Assembly (NCBI GenBank): GCA_017507125.1
Contig: JAFWBQ010000056.1
Span: 1-47,185, forward strand
From: Lentisphaeria bacterium
Lineage (GTDB): Bacteria > Verrucomicrobiota > Lentisphaeria > Victivallales > Victivallaceae
Reading direction: 5' to 3'
DNA: 47,185 nucleotides
The notes under the pieces are model-generated. The model ran no database searches. It saw nothing but the letters and a program-made list of their open reading frames with translations, and was not told the origin of the DNA. Shown one piece after another: positions 1 to 8,501 of the stretch (within the stretch, counting starts at the first letter, position 1; each line of letters starts with the position of its first letter). The translations under genes were made by a program, and so were the position numbers.

Positions 1-52
1 CTTTTTCCCCCGCCCCAAACCCCACCCCCTTTTCCCAAACCTTTTTCAGTAA

Positions 53-88
53 CGCTTTTCATTTTTGAGTTCTCAAAAATAAAAAGCG
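53..88. terminator. 17-bp inverted repeat, possible bidirectional terminator
   Basis: Arms at 53-69 and 72-88 pair with one mismatch around a two-base centre; both are A/T-rich with a GCG end. It lies outside any gene and may end a gene to the left of the window. The first 45 bases of the window are unusually C-rich on this strand and hold no recognisable gene. Confidence 0.4.
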
Positions 89-146
89 GTCTGTAAAAGT
101 TTTTTGTAAAAAAATTATTTTACCTACCCGTGAAGGGAACAGCGCT

Positions 147-190
147 AAAAAAAAAGAAAAAGCGCTTCCCGCAACGGAGAAGCGCTTTGA
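147..190 (-). terminator. Intrinsic terminator of the oad operon
   Basis: Read on the minus strand, AAGCGCTTC and its complement form a stem followed by a run of T with one C, about 20 bases after the oadB stop. This is a classic rho-independent terminator that ends the oadG-oadA-oadB transcript. Confidence 0.8.
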
Positions 191-210
191 AAGTTCCTGT
201 AAGTTCAGGA

Positions 211-1962
211 TCATTTGTTCAGCATGCAGAGCAGCACACCTGCGGCAACAGCTGAACCGATGACGCCTGCCACGTTGGGGCCCATGGCGTGCATCAGCAG
301 GAAGTTGGTGGGGTCGGACTCCAAACCGACCTTGTTGGCAACACGGGCCGCCATAGGCACAGCGGACACACCGGCAGAACCGATGAGGGGGTTGATTTTC
401 TCTTTGCTGAAGAGGTTCATGATCTTGGCGAAGATCACACCGCCCGCAGTTGCGAAAGCGAAAGCCACGCAGCCGAGGATCAGGATACCGATGGTCTGCA
501 GAGAGAGGAACTGGTCAGCAGAGAGCTTGGAACCCACTGCAATACCGAGGAAGATGGTCACGATGTTGCAGAGAGCGTTGGCGGCAGTGTCGCTCAGGCG
601 GCTCACAACACCGGATTCTTTCATCAAGTTACCGAACATCAGCATACCGATCAGAGGAGCGGCATCGGGGAGCAGAAGAGCGCAGAGCAGAGTGATGAGC
701 ACGGGGAAGCAGATCTTCTCGACCTTGCCCACGGTACGGAGCTGTTTCATCTTGATCTTGCGTTCAGCTTCAGTGGTCAGCAGCTTCATGATGGGGGGCT
801 GGATCACAGGCACAAGGGCCATGTAGCTGTATGCGGCAACGGCAATGGCACCCAGCAAATGGGGGCTCAAGCGGGCGGTCACAAAGATGGAGGTAGGACC
901 GTCAGCACCGCCGATGATACCGATGGAACCGGCATCTTTCAAACTGAAGTCGATTCCGGGGATCAGCCAGGAAAGAACCACAGCCCCCAGCAGAGCTGAG
1001 AAAATACCCAGCTGGGCAGCACCGCCCAGGAGAGCGGTCTTGGGGTTGGCGATCAGGGGACCGAAGTCAGTCATAGCACCCACACTCATGAAGATGAGCA
1101 GGGGGAAGACACCGGATTCGATACCCACCTGATAGATCATCCACTGCAGACCGCCGGGGTTGGAGATACCTGCCACAGGAATGTTGGCAAGCAAAGCACC
1201 GAAACCGATGGGGAGCAGCAGCAGGGGTTCAAATCCCTTGACAATGGCGAGATAGATCAGCACCAGTGAGACAAGGATCATGATGACACGGCCCAGACCC
1301 AGAGTCCAGGTGACCTTGAAGTCAGAGCAGGTCTGCTGGATGAGGGAGAAAAGACCGGTGGATTCCCACAGAGCCTTGAATCCGTCGCCCCAGCCGGGGA
1401 GAGCGACCATAACAGGTTCCGCATTGTTCACAGAGTCATGAGCCATGGAGATGGGGGCGAATTTGGCGATCAGGTCGCCTTTTTTCAGGATGTCGGCAGG
1501 ATCGGTGTTCAGACCCACTTCCAGCACTTTCACAGCGGCATAGTTTTTGATCTTGCCTTTGCTGCGTCCCTGAGGAGCGACGGTCATCAGTTCCCCGCCG
1601 GGGAAGACTTTGGCGCCTTTGTTGAAAGAACGGGCATAAACTGTGGCACTCTTTTCCCAGTCATAGACCAGATAGAAGCAACCTTTGGAGTCCTTGTACC
1701 AGCTCACCATGGCATCGGAGTTGGCGGCATCTTTCCTGGCGCACTTGGGCAGAATGGCTTTGCCGCAAGCCTTGGCGGCTTTGGGACACTTCTTGGCGGC
1801 AGCTTTGGGGCATGCCTTACAATCTTTGGCAGCCTTTTTGCACTCCGCTTTCACAGCGGGAGCTTTGGCAGCTGCCTTGGCATTGACCACAGGTTCTTTG
1901 GCGCCGAAAAGAGAGACGCTCAGAACCATGGTCAGCATGGCAGTGATGATATGTTTGAACAT
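211..1962 (-). CDS. oadB: Sodium-pumping oxaloacetate decarboxylase beta subunit with N-terminal extension
   Basis: Membrane subunit that decarboxylates carboxybiotin and couples this to Na+ export. The C-terminal part (about residues 200-583) is a typical multi-spanning OadB, with the conserved GGADGPTS loop whose Asp is D354 here. The family is usually about 375-430 aa; this protein has 583. The extra N-terminus consists of a signal-peptide-like segment (1-20), a Lys/Ala/Cys-rich stretch (about 28-77, with several Cys) and a small predicted beta domain (about 85-175) that I do not recognise. Start supported by AAGGAAG 9 bases upstream. It lies 24 bp after oadA and is last in the operon. The core assignment is firm; the role of the extension is unknown. 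Confidence 0.93.
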   Translation of the reverse strand: MFKHIITAMLTMVLSVSLFGAKEPVVNAKAAAKAPAVKAECKKAAKDCKACPKAAAKKCPKAAKACGKAILPKCARKDAANSDAMVSWYKDSKGCFYLVYDWEKSATVYARSFNKGAKVFPGGELMTVAPQGRSKGKIKNYAAVKVLEVGLNTDPADILKKGDLIAKFAPISMAHDSVNNAEPVMVALPGWGDGFKALWESTGLFSLIQQTCSDFKVTWTLGLGRVIMILVSLVLIYLAIVKGFEPLLLLPIGFGALLANIPVAGISNPGGLQWMIYQVGIESGVFPLLIFMSVGAMTDFGPLIANPKTALLGGAAQLGIFSALLGAVVLSWLIPGIDFSLKDAGSIGIIGGADGPTSIFVTARLSPHLLGAIAVAAYSYMALVPVIQPPIMKLLTTEAERKIKMKQLRTVGKVEKICFPVLITLLCALLLPDAAPLIGMLMFGNLMKESGVVSRLSDTAANALCNIVTIFLGIAVGSKLSADQFLSLQTIGILILGCVAFAFATAGGVIFAKIMNLFSKEKINPLIGSAGVSAVPMAARVANKVGLESDPTNFLLMHAMGPNVAGVIGSAVAAGVLLCMLNK

Positions 1963-1986
1963 GATTGATAACTTCCTTAACTCAAA

Positions 1987-3804
1987 TTACTTGATGCTGA
2001 TGAGAGCGTCACCGGCGGCCACAACGGCACCCTGGGCGGCGTCAACAGAAGCGACCACACCGTCTTTACCGGCTTTGATTTCGGTTTCCATCTTCATGGC
2101 TTCGAGGATGACCACGGTGTCATCAGCGGAAACAGAGTCACCGGCCTTGACCAGGATCTTGTTGACAGTACCGGGCATGGGAGCGGTCACAGCAGTGGCC
2201 TCACCGGAACCGGCAGCAGCGGGTTTGGCAGCGGCGGCGGCATCGGCACCTTCCTTGACACCGACCTTGAAGGTCTTGCCGTTGACGGTGGCGGTGAATT
2301 CGGTGCCGTTGGCATCGACTTCGACCACGACAGCCTGACCGTCGATGGTGGCGGTGTAGGCGGCAGCGCCCTTGGCAGCGGCGGCGGGTTTGGCGGCTTC
2401 AGCATAGCGGATGCCGTTGGGTTTGTCGCCCTGGAGGAACTTCAGACCCTTTTCGCCGCAGGCAGCGACGATGAAGATGTTTTCATCAGTGACAGGGAGA
2501 CCGGCTTCTTCCAGAAGTTTGGTGTTGTAGGCAATGCCCAGTTTGGGGTTCTTGTCGTTGAGGTCAACAACAGCTTCGGTGGTGGGTTCAAGACCCAGCT
2601 GCTCAGAGGCCATTTTCACGATTTCCGGATCGGGAGCCACAGGGGTCTTGCCGAAGTAGCCCAGAACCATCTTGCCGTAGCCGTTCTTGTCGATGTTCTT
2701 CCAGGCGCCGAACATGGTGTTGGCGAAAGCCTGCTGGAAATAGAACTGACTGACAGGGGTAACAGAGGTTCCGAAACCGCCCTTGGCAACAGCTTCACGC
2801 ATGGCTTCGATACAGGCATCGTACTTGTCGAGACAGTTGTTGTCGCGCATCATCTGGGTGTTGGCAGTGAGAGCGCCGCCGGGCATGGGGCTGAAGATGA
2901 TCTTGGGGGAAACCTGCATGGATTCCGGGGGCATGAAGTATTTTTCCATGCATTTCTCAAAGACCTTCTCAGCGGCGAGGATCTTTTCAGGATCGATGTC
3001 GAGAGTGTAATCGGTGCCGCGGAGTCTCTGATACATCACCAGGATGTCAGCTTCGCAGGTGCCGCCTGAGAGAGGACTCATGGCAAGGTCGATGACGTCG
3101 GCACCGGCTTCGATAGCGGCCCAGTTACAGGCAACGGCCATACCGGCGGTGTCGTGGGTGTGGAACTGGATCTCTTTGTCGTTGCCCAGCATCTGACGTG
3201 CCATCTTGATGGTTTCGTAGACGGTCTGGGGAGTGGAGGTGCCGGAGGCATCTTTGAAAGCGAGTGAATCAAAGGGCACGCCGCTGTCAAGAATGTTCTT
3301 CAAGGTGTCAGCGTAGAATTTGGGGCTGTGGGCATAGGATTCGGTGAGACCGGGAGCCAGACCCATCATGGTGACGGTGATCTGGTGCTTCAGACCGGCA
3401 TTGTGGATGCTGTTGCCGGAGGGGATCAGGTTGCGGACATCGTTGAGAGCGTCGAAGTTACGGATGGTGGTGATACCATGCTTTTTGAACATGCGGGCAT
3501 GGAGGTCGATGATGTCGGAGGACTGGCTGGAAAGACCCACCACGTTGACGCCGCGGGAAAGAGTCTGCAGATTGACATCGGGACCCACCACTTCGCGGCA
3601 TTTGTCCATCATGTCAAAGGCATCTTCCTGGCAGTAGAAATAGAGGCTCTGGAAACGGGCGCCGCCGCCGATTTCGATGTAGTTGATACCGGCTTTGACA
3701 GCAGCATCAAGAGCGGGGAGGAAGTCTTCGGTTTTGACGCGGGCGCCGAGACAGGACTGGAATCCGTCACGGAACGAACAATCCATGAATTTGATTTTTT
3801 TCAT
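1987..3804 (-). CDS. oadA: Oxaloacetate decarboxylase alpha subunit (biotin carboxyltransferase)
   Basis: Cytoplasmic subunit that moves the carboxyl group of oxaloacetate to biotin. The N-terminal carboxyltransferase TIM barrel shows FRDGFQS near residue 11 and the metal-binding HTHDTAG motif. An Ala-rich linker follows, then a C-terminal biotinyl domain (about 535-605) with the biotin-accepting Lys in AMKM at K571. The 605-aa length fits OadA and its close relative PycB. The neighbours oadG and oadB decide for the sodium-pump enzyme rather than pyruvate carboxylase. Substrate could in principle be another acyl-CoA or keto acid of the same family, but the barrel sequence is of the oxaloacetate/pyruvate type. 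Confidence 0.93.
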   Translation of the reverse strand: MKKIKFMDCSFRDGFQSCLGARVKTEDFLPALDAAVKAGINYIEIGGGARFQSLYFYCQEDAFDMMDKCREVVGPDVNLQTLSRGVNVVGLSSQSSDIIDLHARMFKKHGITTIRNFDALNDVRNLIPSGNSIHNAGLKHQITVTMMGLAPGLTESYAHSPKFYADTLKNILDSGVPFDSLAFKDASGTSTPQTVYETIKMARQMLGNDKEIQFHTHDTAGMAVACNWAAIEAGADVIDLAMSPLSGGTCEADILVMYQRLRGTDYTLDIDPEKILAAEKVFEKCMEKYFMPPESMQVSPKIIFSPMPGGALTANTQMMRDNNCLDKYDACIEAMREAVAKGGFGTSVTPVSQFYFQQAFANTMFGAWKNIDKNGYGKMVLGYFGKTPVAPDPEIVKMASEQLGLEPTTEAVVDLNDKNPKLGIAYNTKLLEEAGLPVTDENIFIVAACGEKGLKFLQGDKPNGIRYAEAAKPAAAAKGAAAYTATIDGQAVVVEVDANGTEFTATVNGKTFKVGVKEGADAAAAAKPAAAGSGEATAVTAPMPGTVNKILVKAGDSVSADDTVVILEAMKMETEIKAGKDGVVASVDAAQGAVVAAGDALISIK

Positions 3805-3837
3805 AATGTTTTGATTCCTGATATTTGTAAAAAATTG

Positions 3838-4083
3838 TTATTTCTTGAGCATTTTTGCCACAACTGCGGCGGCGACGGCGGCGAGTTTGGCATCCTCAGA
3901 GCTGCCGGCGGCAGCCTTTTTGACGGGGGCTGCGGCAGGAGGATCCAGCAGAGTTGCGAAGGGGCGCAAGGCGACCTCAAGCACCTTCATTGCTCCGATC
4001 ATAATGATGAGGAAGATATACACCATCCCCAAGCCGAAGACCATCAATTTGAGGGCTCCGACCATCATTTCTCCATAGTTCAT
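3838..4083 (-). CDS. oadG: Oxaloacetate decarboxylase gamma subunit
   Basis: A small (81 aa) protein with one N-terminal membrane helix (about 8-32), then an Ala/Pro/Lys-rich linker and a short basic C-terminal helix. This is the usual build of OadG, which anchors the alpha subunit to the membrane beta subunit and helps assembly. It lies 33 bp before oadA and has AAAGGA upstream of its ATG. The sequence is too short for identification on its own; position at the head of oadA-oadB makes the call firm. A 162-bp gap separates it from birA, leaving room for a separate promoter that I could not define. Confidence 0.85.
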   Translation of the reverse strand: MNYGEMMVGALKLMVFGLGMVYIFLIIMIGAMKVLEVALRPFATLLDPPAAAPVKKAAAGSSEDAKLAAVAAAVVAKMLKK

Positions 4084-4245
4084 ACTTTTTTCCTTTTATT
4101 TTAGGCTGAAACACTTGTTTTTTTTGCCGGGGTTTTCCGCCCCTCCGGCACTGAATACTTGAACTTTTAATGTTTTCAGCAATTAAACCTCTTTTAAATT
4201 CTTCTCCACGCGCTCCGGAGACGGGTTTCAGTATGCCCTTGAGCG

Positions 4246-5004
4246 TTACAGAGTCGTTTTGTCCACTGACACGTCTCCGCAGTTGAAACACCTTTGCTTC
4301 AAGTTTCCGGACTCTTCGTATTCAAGAACCATCTCCCCCGCCGGGGTCACATCCTTGAAAACTCCCTCAAAACGGCTCCCGCATGGGTCGATGACGGCGA
4401 TCTCTCTGCCGATCAGGGCGTTGAAAGAGCGCCAGCGGTCAAAAAGTGCAGTCTCAGAGTTTAAATGCATAATATAGCACATCTTCAGATGTTTTGCCAG
4501 TGACTTTGCAATAAAATCCACATTAAATTCTCTCTTTGCGATCATTTTGAGGGAAACGGCAGATTGCCCCACATCTGAAAGATGTTCCATGGAGGTGTTG
4601 ACATTGAGTCCGATCCCCATGGCGACACCGGCAAGTCTGCCGTTGCGGATGATGCCTTCGCCCAGAAGTCCGGCGGCTTTGGATTTTTCAAAGTAGAGGT
4701 CGTTGGGCCATTTGAGGTAAAAGGGGACTTCAGGGAGCACTTCGTTGACCGTTGCCATAAGGGCGGTGCCGCACAGCATCCCGGCGTGGAATCCGTCTGA
4801 AAGGTTCTTGAAGCAGAATGTGCCGCAGAAGTTGAGTCCGGGAGGCGCCATCCAGCGCCGCCCCAGACGTCCCCTGCCGGCGGTTTGGAACTTTGCCGTC
4901 ACTAAAGCAAGATCCGGAAGCTCATCAAAGTGCTCCCGGACGTAGGTGTTGGTGGAGTCTGTCTGCTCCAGAGAGATGATGCAGGGCTCAATTTCTGCTG
5001 TCAC
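4246..5004 (-). CDS. birA: Biotin--[biotin carboxyl carrier protein] ligase
   Basis: Activates biotin with ATP and attaches it to the Lys of biotinyl domains, here most likely K571 of OadA, two genes downstream. Visible motifs are the biotinyl-AMP loop GRGRLGRRW (residues 43-51) and KWPNDL followed by KAAGLLGE. At 252 aa it has no N-terminal helix-turn-helix domain, so it is a monofunctional ligase that would not act as a biotin-operon repressor. Its start overlaps the end of the ABC permease gene by 17 bp, which suggests translational coupling. Linkage to oadA supports a dedicated supply of holo-enzyme. Confidence 0.92.
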   Translation of the reverse strand: MTAEIEPCIISLEQTDSTNTYVREHFDELPDLALVTAKFQTAGRGRLGRRWMAPPGLNFCGTFCFKNLSDGFHAGMLCGTALMATVNEVLPEVPFYLKWPNDLYFEKSKAAGLLGEGIIRNGRLAGVAMGIGLNVNTSMEHLSDVGQSAVSLKMIAKREFNVDFIAKSLAKHLKMCYIMHLNSETALFDRWRSFNALIGREIAVIDPCGSRFEGVFKDVTPAGEMVLEYEESGNLKQRCFNCGDVSVDKTTL

Positions 5005-5947
5005 CTGCCAGCTCCTTGTGCTGGAAGGTCGCCACCGCCCAGGTGGAACCCAGAATGATGTAGATCACCAGATAGAGCGCTGCATTCAATATGTAGTCGT
5101 CGGGAATATGACGCTTCACTGCCACGGCATCCGCCAGCCAGAAAAACTGCCAGTTGGGGAAAACGGCGTAAAGCACCGCACAGAGTCCGTTGAGAACCTC
5201 ATTGTCGGTGGTACGCTGGAAAAGGTAACTTGAAACAAGTCCCGCAAAGAAAAGCGCCGTGCAGAGACAGAGGTTGGGCACAATGTCAAAACGCGTGGCG
5301 AAGACCACGGCAAAGGTGGACATCGTCACCACCGCAAAGTTGACCAGGATCAGAGCTTTGGTCAGATCTTTCAGACTCAGAGAGGGGTGTTCGCCGGTCA
5401 GGTAGCAGTAAACGGCAAAAAGCGGTATCAGCACCGCTGTCGCCCAGGTGGCGATCTCAGGGAAGGAACAGGCTTTGAGATAGTTGGCAAGCATACCTGC
5501 CACACATCCCAGAGCCAGCAGTCCCAGCATGGTGAAATAAAGGGGCATTTCAAAGCGGAACTGGTCGGTGGCAATGAAAACTGAGATGAATGTGGCGAAA
5601 TTGCACACCGCCACAAAGAGGGTCCCCGCCATTGCGATGCCGAGGATCTTGCCCAGGACAAAACTCCAGCGCTGGATGGGTTTGGACATAAGAAGAAGGA
5701 CTGTGCCGTTACGCATTTCACGGGCAACTGTGTAACTGCTGCACAAAACCGATACGATCAAGCCGAAAAGCAGCGTGGTCGCCATGGAACTGTCTACCAC
5801 CAGTTTGAGCTGCTCCGAGAAGACGAATATGGCAGCCGGAGGATAATGGGCGATGAGCAGCAGCGCCGCAAGAAGCATGAGAAAATAGACCGGCTCACGC
5901 AGGGATTCGCGGAACGCATTGAAAGCGATCTTCCACATATTGAACAT
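4988..5947 (-). CDS. ABC-2 type transporter permease
   Basis: 319-aa integral membrane protein with an N-terminal amphipathic start, about six membrane helices and the ABC-2 family region reading YTVAREMRNGTVLLLMSKP at residues 73-91, typical of the first cytoplasmic loop. Such permeases normally need a separate ATP-binding subunit; none lies nearby, so the partner must be encoded elsewhere. It sits between an exported protein of unknown function (32 bp upstream) and birA (overlapping). Substrate unknown; related permeases export polysaccharides, lipids, drugs or lipoproteins. Confidence 0.75.
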   Translation of the reverse strand: MFNMWKIAFNAFRESLREPVYFLMLLAALLLIAHYPPAAIFVFSEQLKLVVDSSMATTLLFGLIVSVLCSSYTVAREMRNGTVLLLMSKPIQRWSFVLGKILGIAMAGTLFVAVCNFATFISVFIATDQFRFEMPLYFTMLGLLALGCVAGMLANYLKACSFPEIATWATAVLIPLFAVYCYLTGEHPSLSLKDLTKALILVNFAVVTMSTFAVVFATRFDIVPNLCLCTALFFAGLVSSYLFQRTTDNEVLNGLCAVLYAVFPNWQFFWLADAVAVKRHIPDDYILNAALYLVIYIILGSTWAVATFQHKELAGDSRN

Positions 5948-5979
5948 GGCAGGGAACTCCGTATGGCAGAGAATGAAAA

Positions 5980-6561
5980 TTACTTCTCGCTGCCTTCAGC
6001 GGCAGGGACCACTCCCTTGCCGCTGCCGGGATCAGCAGGCGTTTTGGAAGCCGGGGCGGAAATGGGCTGATAGGTGCGGTCAAGCTCTTTACGGAGTTTG
6101 GGGTAGTTGCGCTTCAGATTGCTCAAATTGAGCATAAAGGTCAGCTCTTCTGCCACGCGCTCCCAGTCGCCGGTGATGCGGACAACGGGAATGCTCTTGT
6201 CGATCATGGCTTCGTATTTCTCAGGCACGCAGTTGTTGTCGCCCAGGATCACCACCCGGCGGCACTGGGAAAATTTGATCCAGGGACCGAACTTGTCTTC
6301 TGCCATGGCAAAACCGTCGGTTTTGGGCAGTGCAACGTACCAGTAACCCTGTTTGGCACCGGCAGCGGGAACGATGATGTAGGGCTGACGGCTCTCAGCC
6401 TGGATCAGATCAGCCATGAGACGGGGGCTTTTGTAGTTGCCGGTGATGACGATGGTTTCTACATTGTACTTGTTGCCGCGGGCGAACCAGCTGGCTCCGG
6501 AAACGGTGAGGCACGTGACGCAAAGTGCAGCAAACAAAGCGGTTTTGAAGATCTTGGACAT
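5980..6561 (-). CDS. Exported protein of unknown function
   Basis: 193 aa with a clear signal peptide (about 1-22, cleavage near SGA). The mature part alternates short beta strands (ETIVITGNY, CRRVVILGD, IPVVRITGDW) with helices, which suggests a small alpha/beta fold, and ends in a disordered Pro/Ser/Lys tail. I do not recognise the family. It is the first gene of the run into the ABC-2 permease and birA, with a good promoter upstream and an AAAGGAACG ribosome site. A periplasmic partner of the permease is possible but not shown. Confidence 0.6.
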   Translation of the reverse strand: MSKIFKTALFAALCVTCLTVSGASWFARGNKYNVETIVITGNYKSPRLMADLIQAESRQPYIIVPAAGAKQGYWYVALPKTDGFAMAEDKFGPWIKFSQCRRVVILGDNNCVPEKYEAMIDKSIPVVRITGDWERVAEELTFMLNLSNLKRNYPKLRKELDRTYQPISAPASKTPADPGSGKGVVPAAEGSEK

Positions 6562-6619
6562 AATCGTTCCTTTCCTGTAATATTGGGTTGGATCTGTTCA
6601 TATACTTACACACTCTATA

Positions 6620-6648
6620 AATATAATGCTCTTTTCTCAATTCTGCAA
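6620..6648 (-). promoter_or_regulatory. Sigma-70-type promoter for the exported-protein/ABC-2/birA run
   Basis: On the minus strand TTGCAG (6643-6648), a 17-bp spacer and TATATT (6620-6625) stand about 60 bases before the start at 6561. The rest of the 260-bp divergent region up to 6821 is A/T-rich; I found no convincing plus-strand promoter in it. Confidence 0.65.
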
Positions 6649-6821
6649 ATCAAACATGAAGAAAATCACAAAATTTCCTTTTTTCAATTTTACAGGGCTC
6701 TCTTCTTTGTATGGTGAGAAGCGCCATTTGATTTATCTTGACATTTTCTTTTGTTGGCAGCAGGGCCGTCCGGCAGGGCGGTGGAAATGCAGAAAAAACA
6801 ATAACAAAAGGAGAATCGTTT

Positions 6822-7274
6822 ATGGCTGCAGCTTATGACACAAGTGTAATCAAAAGACATTCCTATGTCGCCTCTTTCGGGGAAACCGTTATCGCCCCTC
6901 TGGCATCGGCACCCCGCATCGAGACAAAACGGAAGATCGTAGAGTCTATCATCTACGAAAACGGCGGCAATGAGGCCGTTGCTTCACATCTGGTGCAGGA
7001 CGGCGCCACCATTACCCTTGAGACCAAGGATGTTTCCACCGCCCTTGAACTTCTCAGCGATTTTGCGCTGGGTGAGGATATTATGGCGCAGGAAAAGAAA
7101 AAATCTCTCACCTTCACTCCCGTTGCCGAAGGGGAAAAAACACTGATTTTCCCTGCTGCTTATCTTCAGCCCGATGCCAGCTATGTGCCTTCCATGGGGC
7201 AGGATCATGTGGCAAAATTGGTCTTCAAAGCTCTCCCTGACGGCGACAGCGGAAAACTTTTCTCCTTCAGCTGA
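6822..7274 (+). CDS. Small protein resembling a phage tail tube protein (tentative)
   Basis: 150 aa, rich in beta-strand-like segments, with no signal peptide or membrane helix. The C-terminal half (near LTFTPVAEGEKTLIFPAAYL and DHVAKLVFKALPDGDSGKLF) recalls major tail or virion structural proteins, but this is pattern memory, not a search. The start at 6822 is chosen because AAAGGAG lies 8 bases upstream; a longer reading frame from 6738 has no ribosome site. The next gene starts 2 bp after the stop. No other phage gene is near, so it may be a relic, a domesticated tail gene or unrelated. Confidence 0.45.
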   Translation: MAAAYDTSVIKRHSYVASFGETVIAPLASAPRIETKRKIVESIIYENGGNEAVASHLVQDGATITLETKDVSTALELLSDFALGEDIMAQEKKKSLTFTPVAEGEKTLIFPAAYLQPDASYVPSMGQDHVAKLVFKALPDGDSGKLFSFS

Positions 7275-7276
7275 GC

Positions 7277-8497
7277 ATGGAGAACCTGACTGTCATCAGC
7301 GGTTCGGGGGAACAGTTCGATCTGATGCTGCCCGCACCGGAAAAACTGCGGCAGACCGTGGCTGTGATCCGTTATCTCCTGAAAAACGATCCATCAGCGG
7401 GAGCCCCCGGAATCGCTCCGCTGCTCCGGTGTTTTTTCCCTCCCCGCTGCCGGAAGTCACTGGAAAAAATTTCTCTTGAAGATACCCTGAAGCTGATCCA
7501 TGCCTTTTCTTTCATCCTCAAAGAGCATGAAAAGCACAACGCCCTTTCAGACTCTGCTTGCGATTGGGGAGGCGAAGGGGAAAGAATACCGGGCGGCCTT
7601 GCTGAGGAAGCTGCCGGAACAGAGAAGAAGAGTTCGGACCGGACTTTTCCGGGATATAAAGAATTTTCAGAAGGTCATATCTGTTCCGGCTCAGAAAAGA
7701 AAACCCTTCCTGTTTTTTCCGGGATGCAGAGCTCTGCAAATGAAAATGAAATGATTTTTCCGGAAAGGGAAGAGATGGAGTTTCTCCTCACTTCACAGGT
7801 AAGCTTCGTGGGAAACCCATTTCCCCATCAGCCGCCCCCGGCGGATGAGCAGGGAACTCCCGGGGAAAAGCCATTTCCCCATCAGCCGCCCCCGGCGGAA
7901 GAGCAGGAAACTCCTGCAGGGAACGCATTTCCCTATCAGCCGCCCCCGGCGGAAGAGCAGGAAACTCCTGCAGGGAACGCATTTCCCTATCAGCCGCCCC
8001 CGGCGGAAGAGCAGGAAACTCCCGTGGAAAAGGCACAATCCTCCTTCCATTTGCCCCGCTGGGCGGAAAAGCTCCTTGAGTGTCTCTACCGCTTCCGGGG
8101 GGGAGAGAGGCTTTCCCCTGCTCCCGGAAGAACTCCGGAAGAGGGAGAAGAGGGAAATTCTCTTTCTGCTGAAAAAAGTACCGGAACACCGGAAAGATAC
8201 AGTAAAACTTTTTTTGCAGAAGAGCCCCCTTCAGCTGTATCCGGAACGTTCACTTTTGCAGATGAAGCACAAGGCTTCAGCGATGAGGTCATTATCCTTT
8301 GCTTCTGCTACAAGTGGACTCTGGAGTATGGCGCCTCTCTCGCTCCGGAAGTACGGAAAAGATGTCTTGAAGCTGCCGGCATCAGAAGAAAAGAGGATGA
8401 TCATCACCGGACAAGTTCTGAAAATCTCTCTGCTGATGAGATACTCCGGGCTGTCCGGAGGGGACGGGAGGCACTCCGCAGATTCAGGGAAGAGTAG
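7277..8497 (+). CDS. Hypothetical protein with four 18-residue Pro-rich repeats
   Basis: 406 aa. The N-terminal helical part (1-95) and the C-terminal helical part (about 335-406, ending in a strongly basic/acidic helix) flank a long low-complexity middle. Within it, residues 182-253 are four units of FPxQPPPAEEQETPxxxA. In outline (helical head, variable middle, short C-terminal helix, right behind a possible tail-tube gene) it recalls a tail assembly chaperone, but I cannot identify the family. No strong ribosome site is seen; translation is probably coupled to the gene 2 bp before. Possible function: assembly factor or scaffold; unproven. Confidence 0.5.
   Translation: MENLTVISGSGEQFDLMLPAPEKLRQTVAVIRYLLKNDPSAGAPGIAPLLRCFFPPRCRKSLEKISLEDTLKLIHAFSFILKEHEKHNALSDSACDWGGEGERIPGGLAEEAAGTEKKSSDRTFPGYKEFSEGHICSGSEKKTLPVFSGMQSSANENEMIFPEREEMEFLLTSQVSFVGNPFPHQPPPADEQGTPGEKPFPHQPPPAEEQETPAGNAFPYQPPPAEEQETPAGNAFPYQPPPAEEQETPVEKAQSSFHLPRWAEKLLECLYRFRGGERLSPAPGRTPEEGEEGNSLSAEKSTGTPERYSKTFFAEEPPSAVSGTFTFADEAQGFSDEVIILCFCYKWTLEYGASLAPEVRKRCLEAAGIRRKEDDHHRTSSENLSADEILRAVRRGREALRRFREE
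7820..8035 (+). repeat. Four tandem 54-bp coding repeats
   Basis: Four in-frame 54-bp units without spacers. Units 2 and 3 are nearly identical, units 1 and 4 differ in their last codons. This pattern fits recent duplication by slippage or unequal exchange and predicts length variation between strains. Confidence 0.9.
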
Positions 8498-8501
8498 TTT
8501 T

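Noticed and set aside
4110..4155. Hairpin between birA and oadG as terminator
   Set aside because: The arms (GCCGG/CCCC) are bulged and on the minus strand the stem is followed by A, not T.
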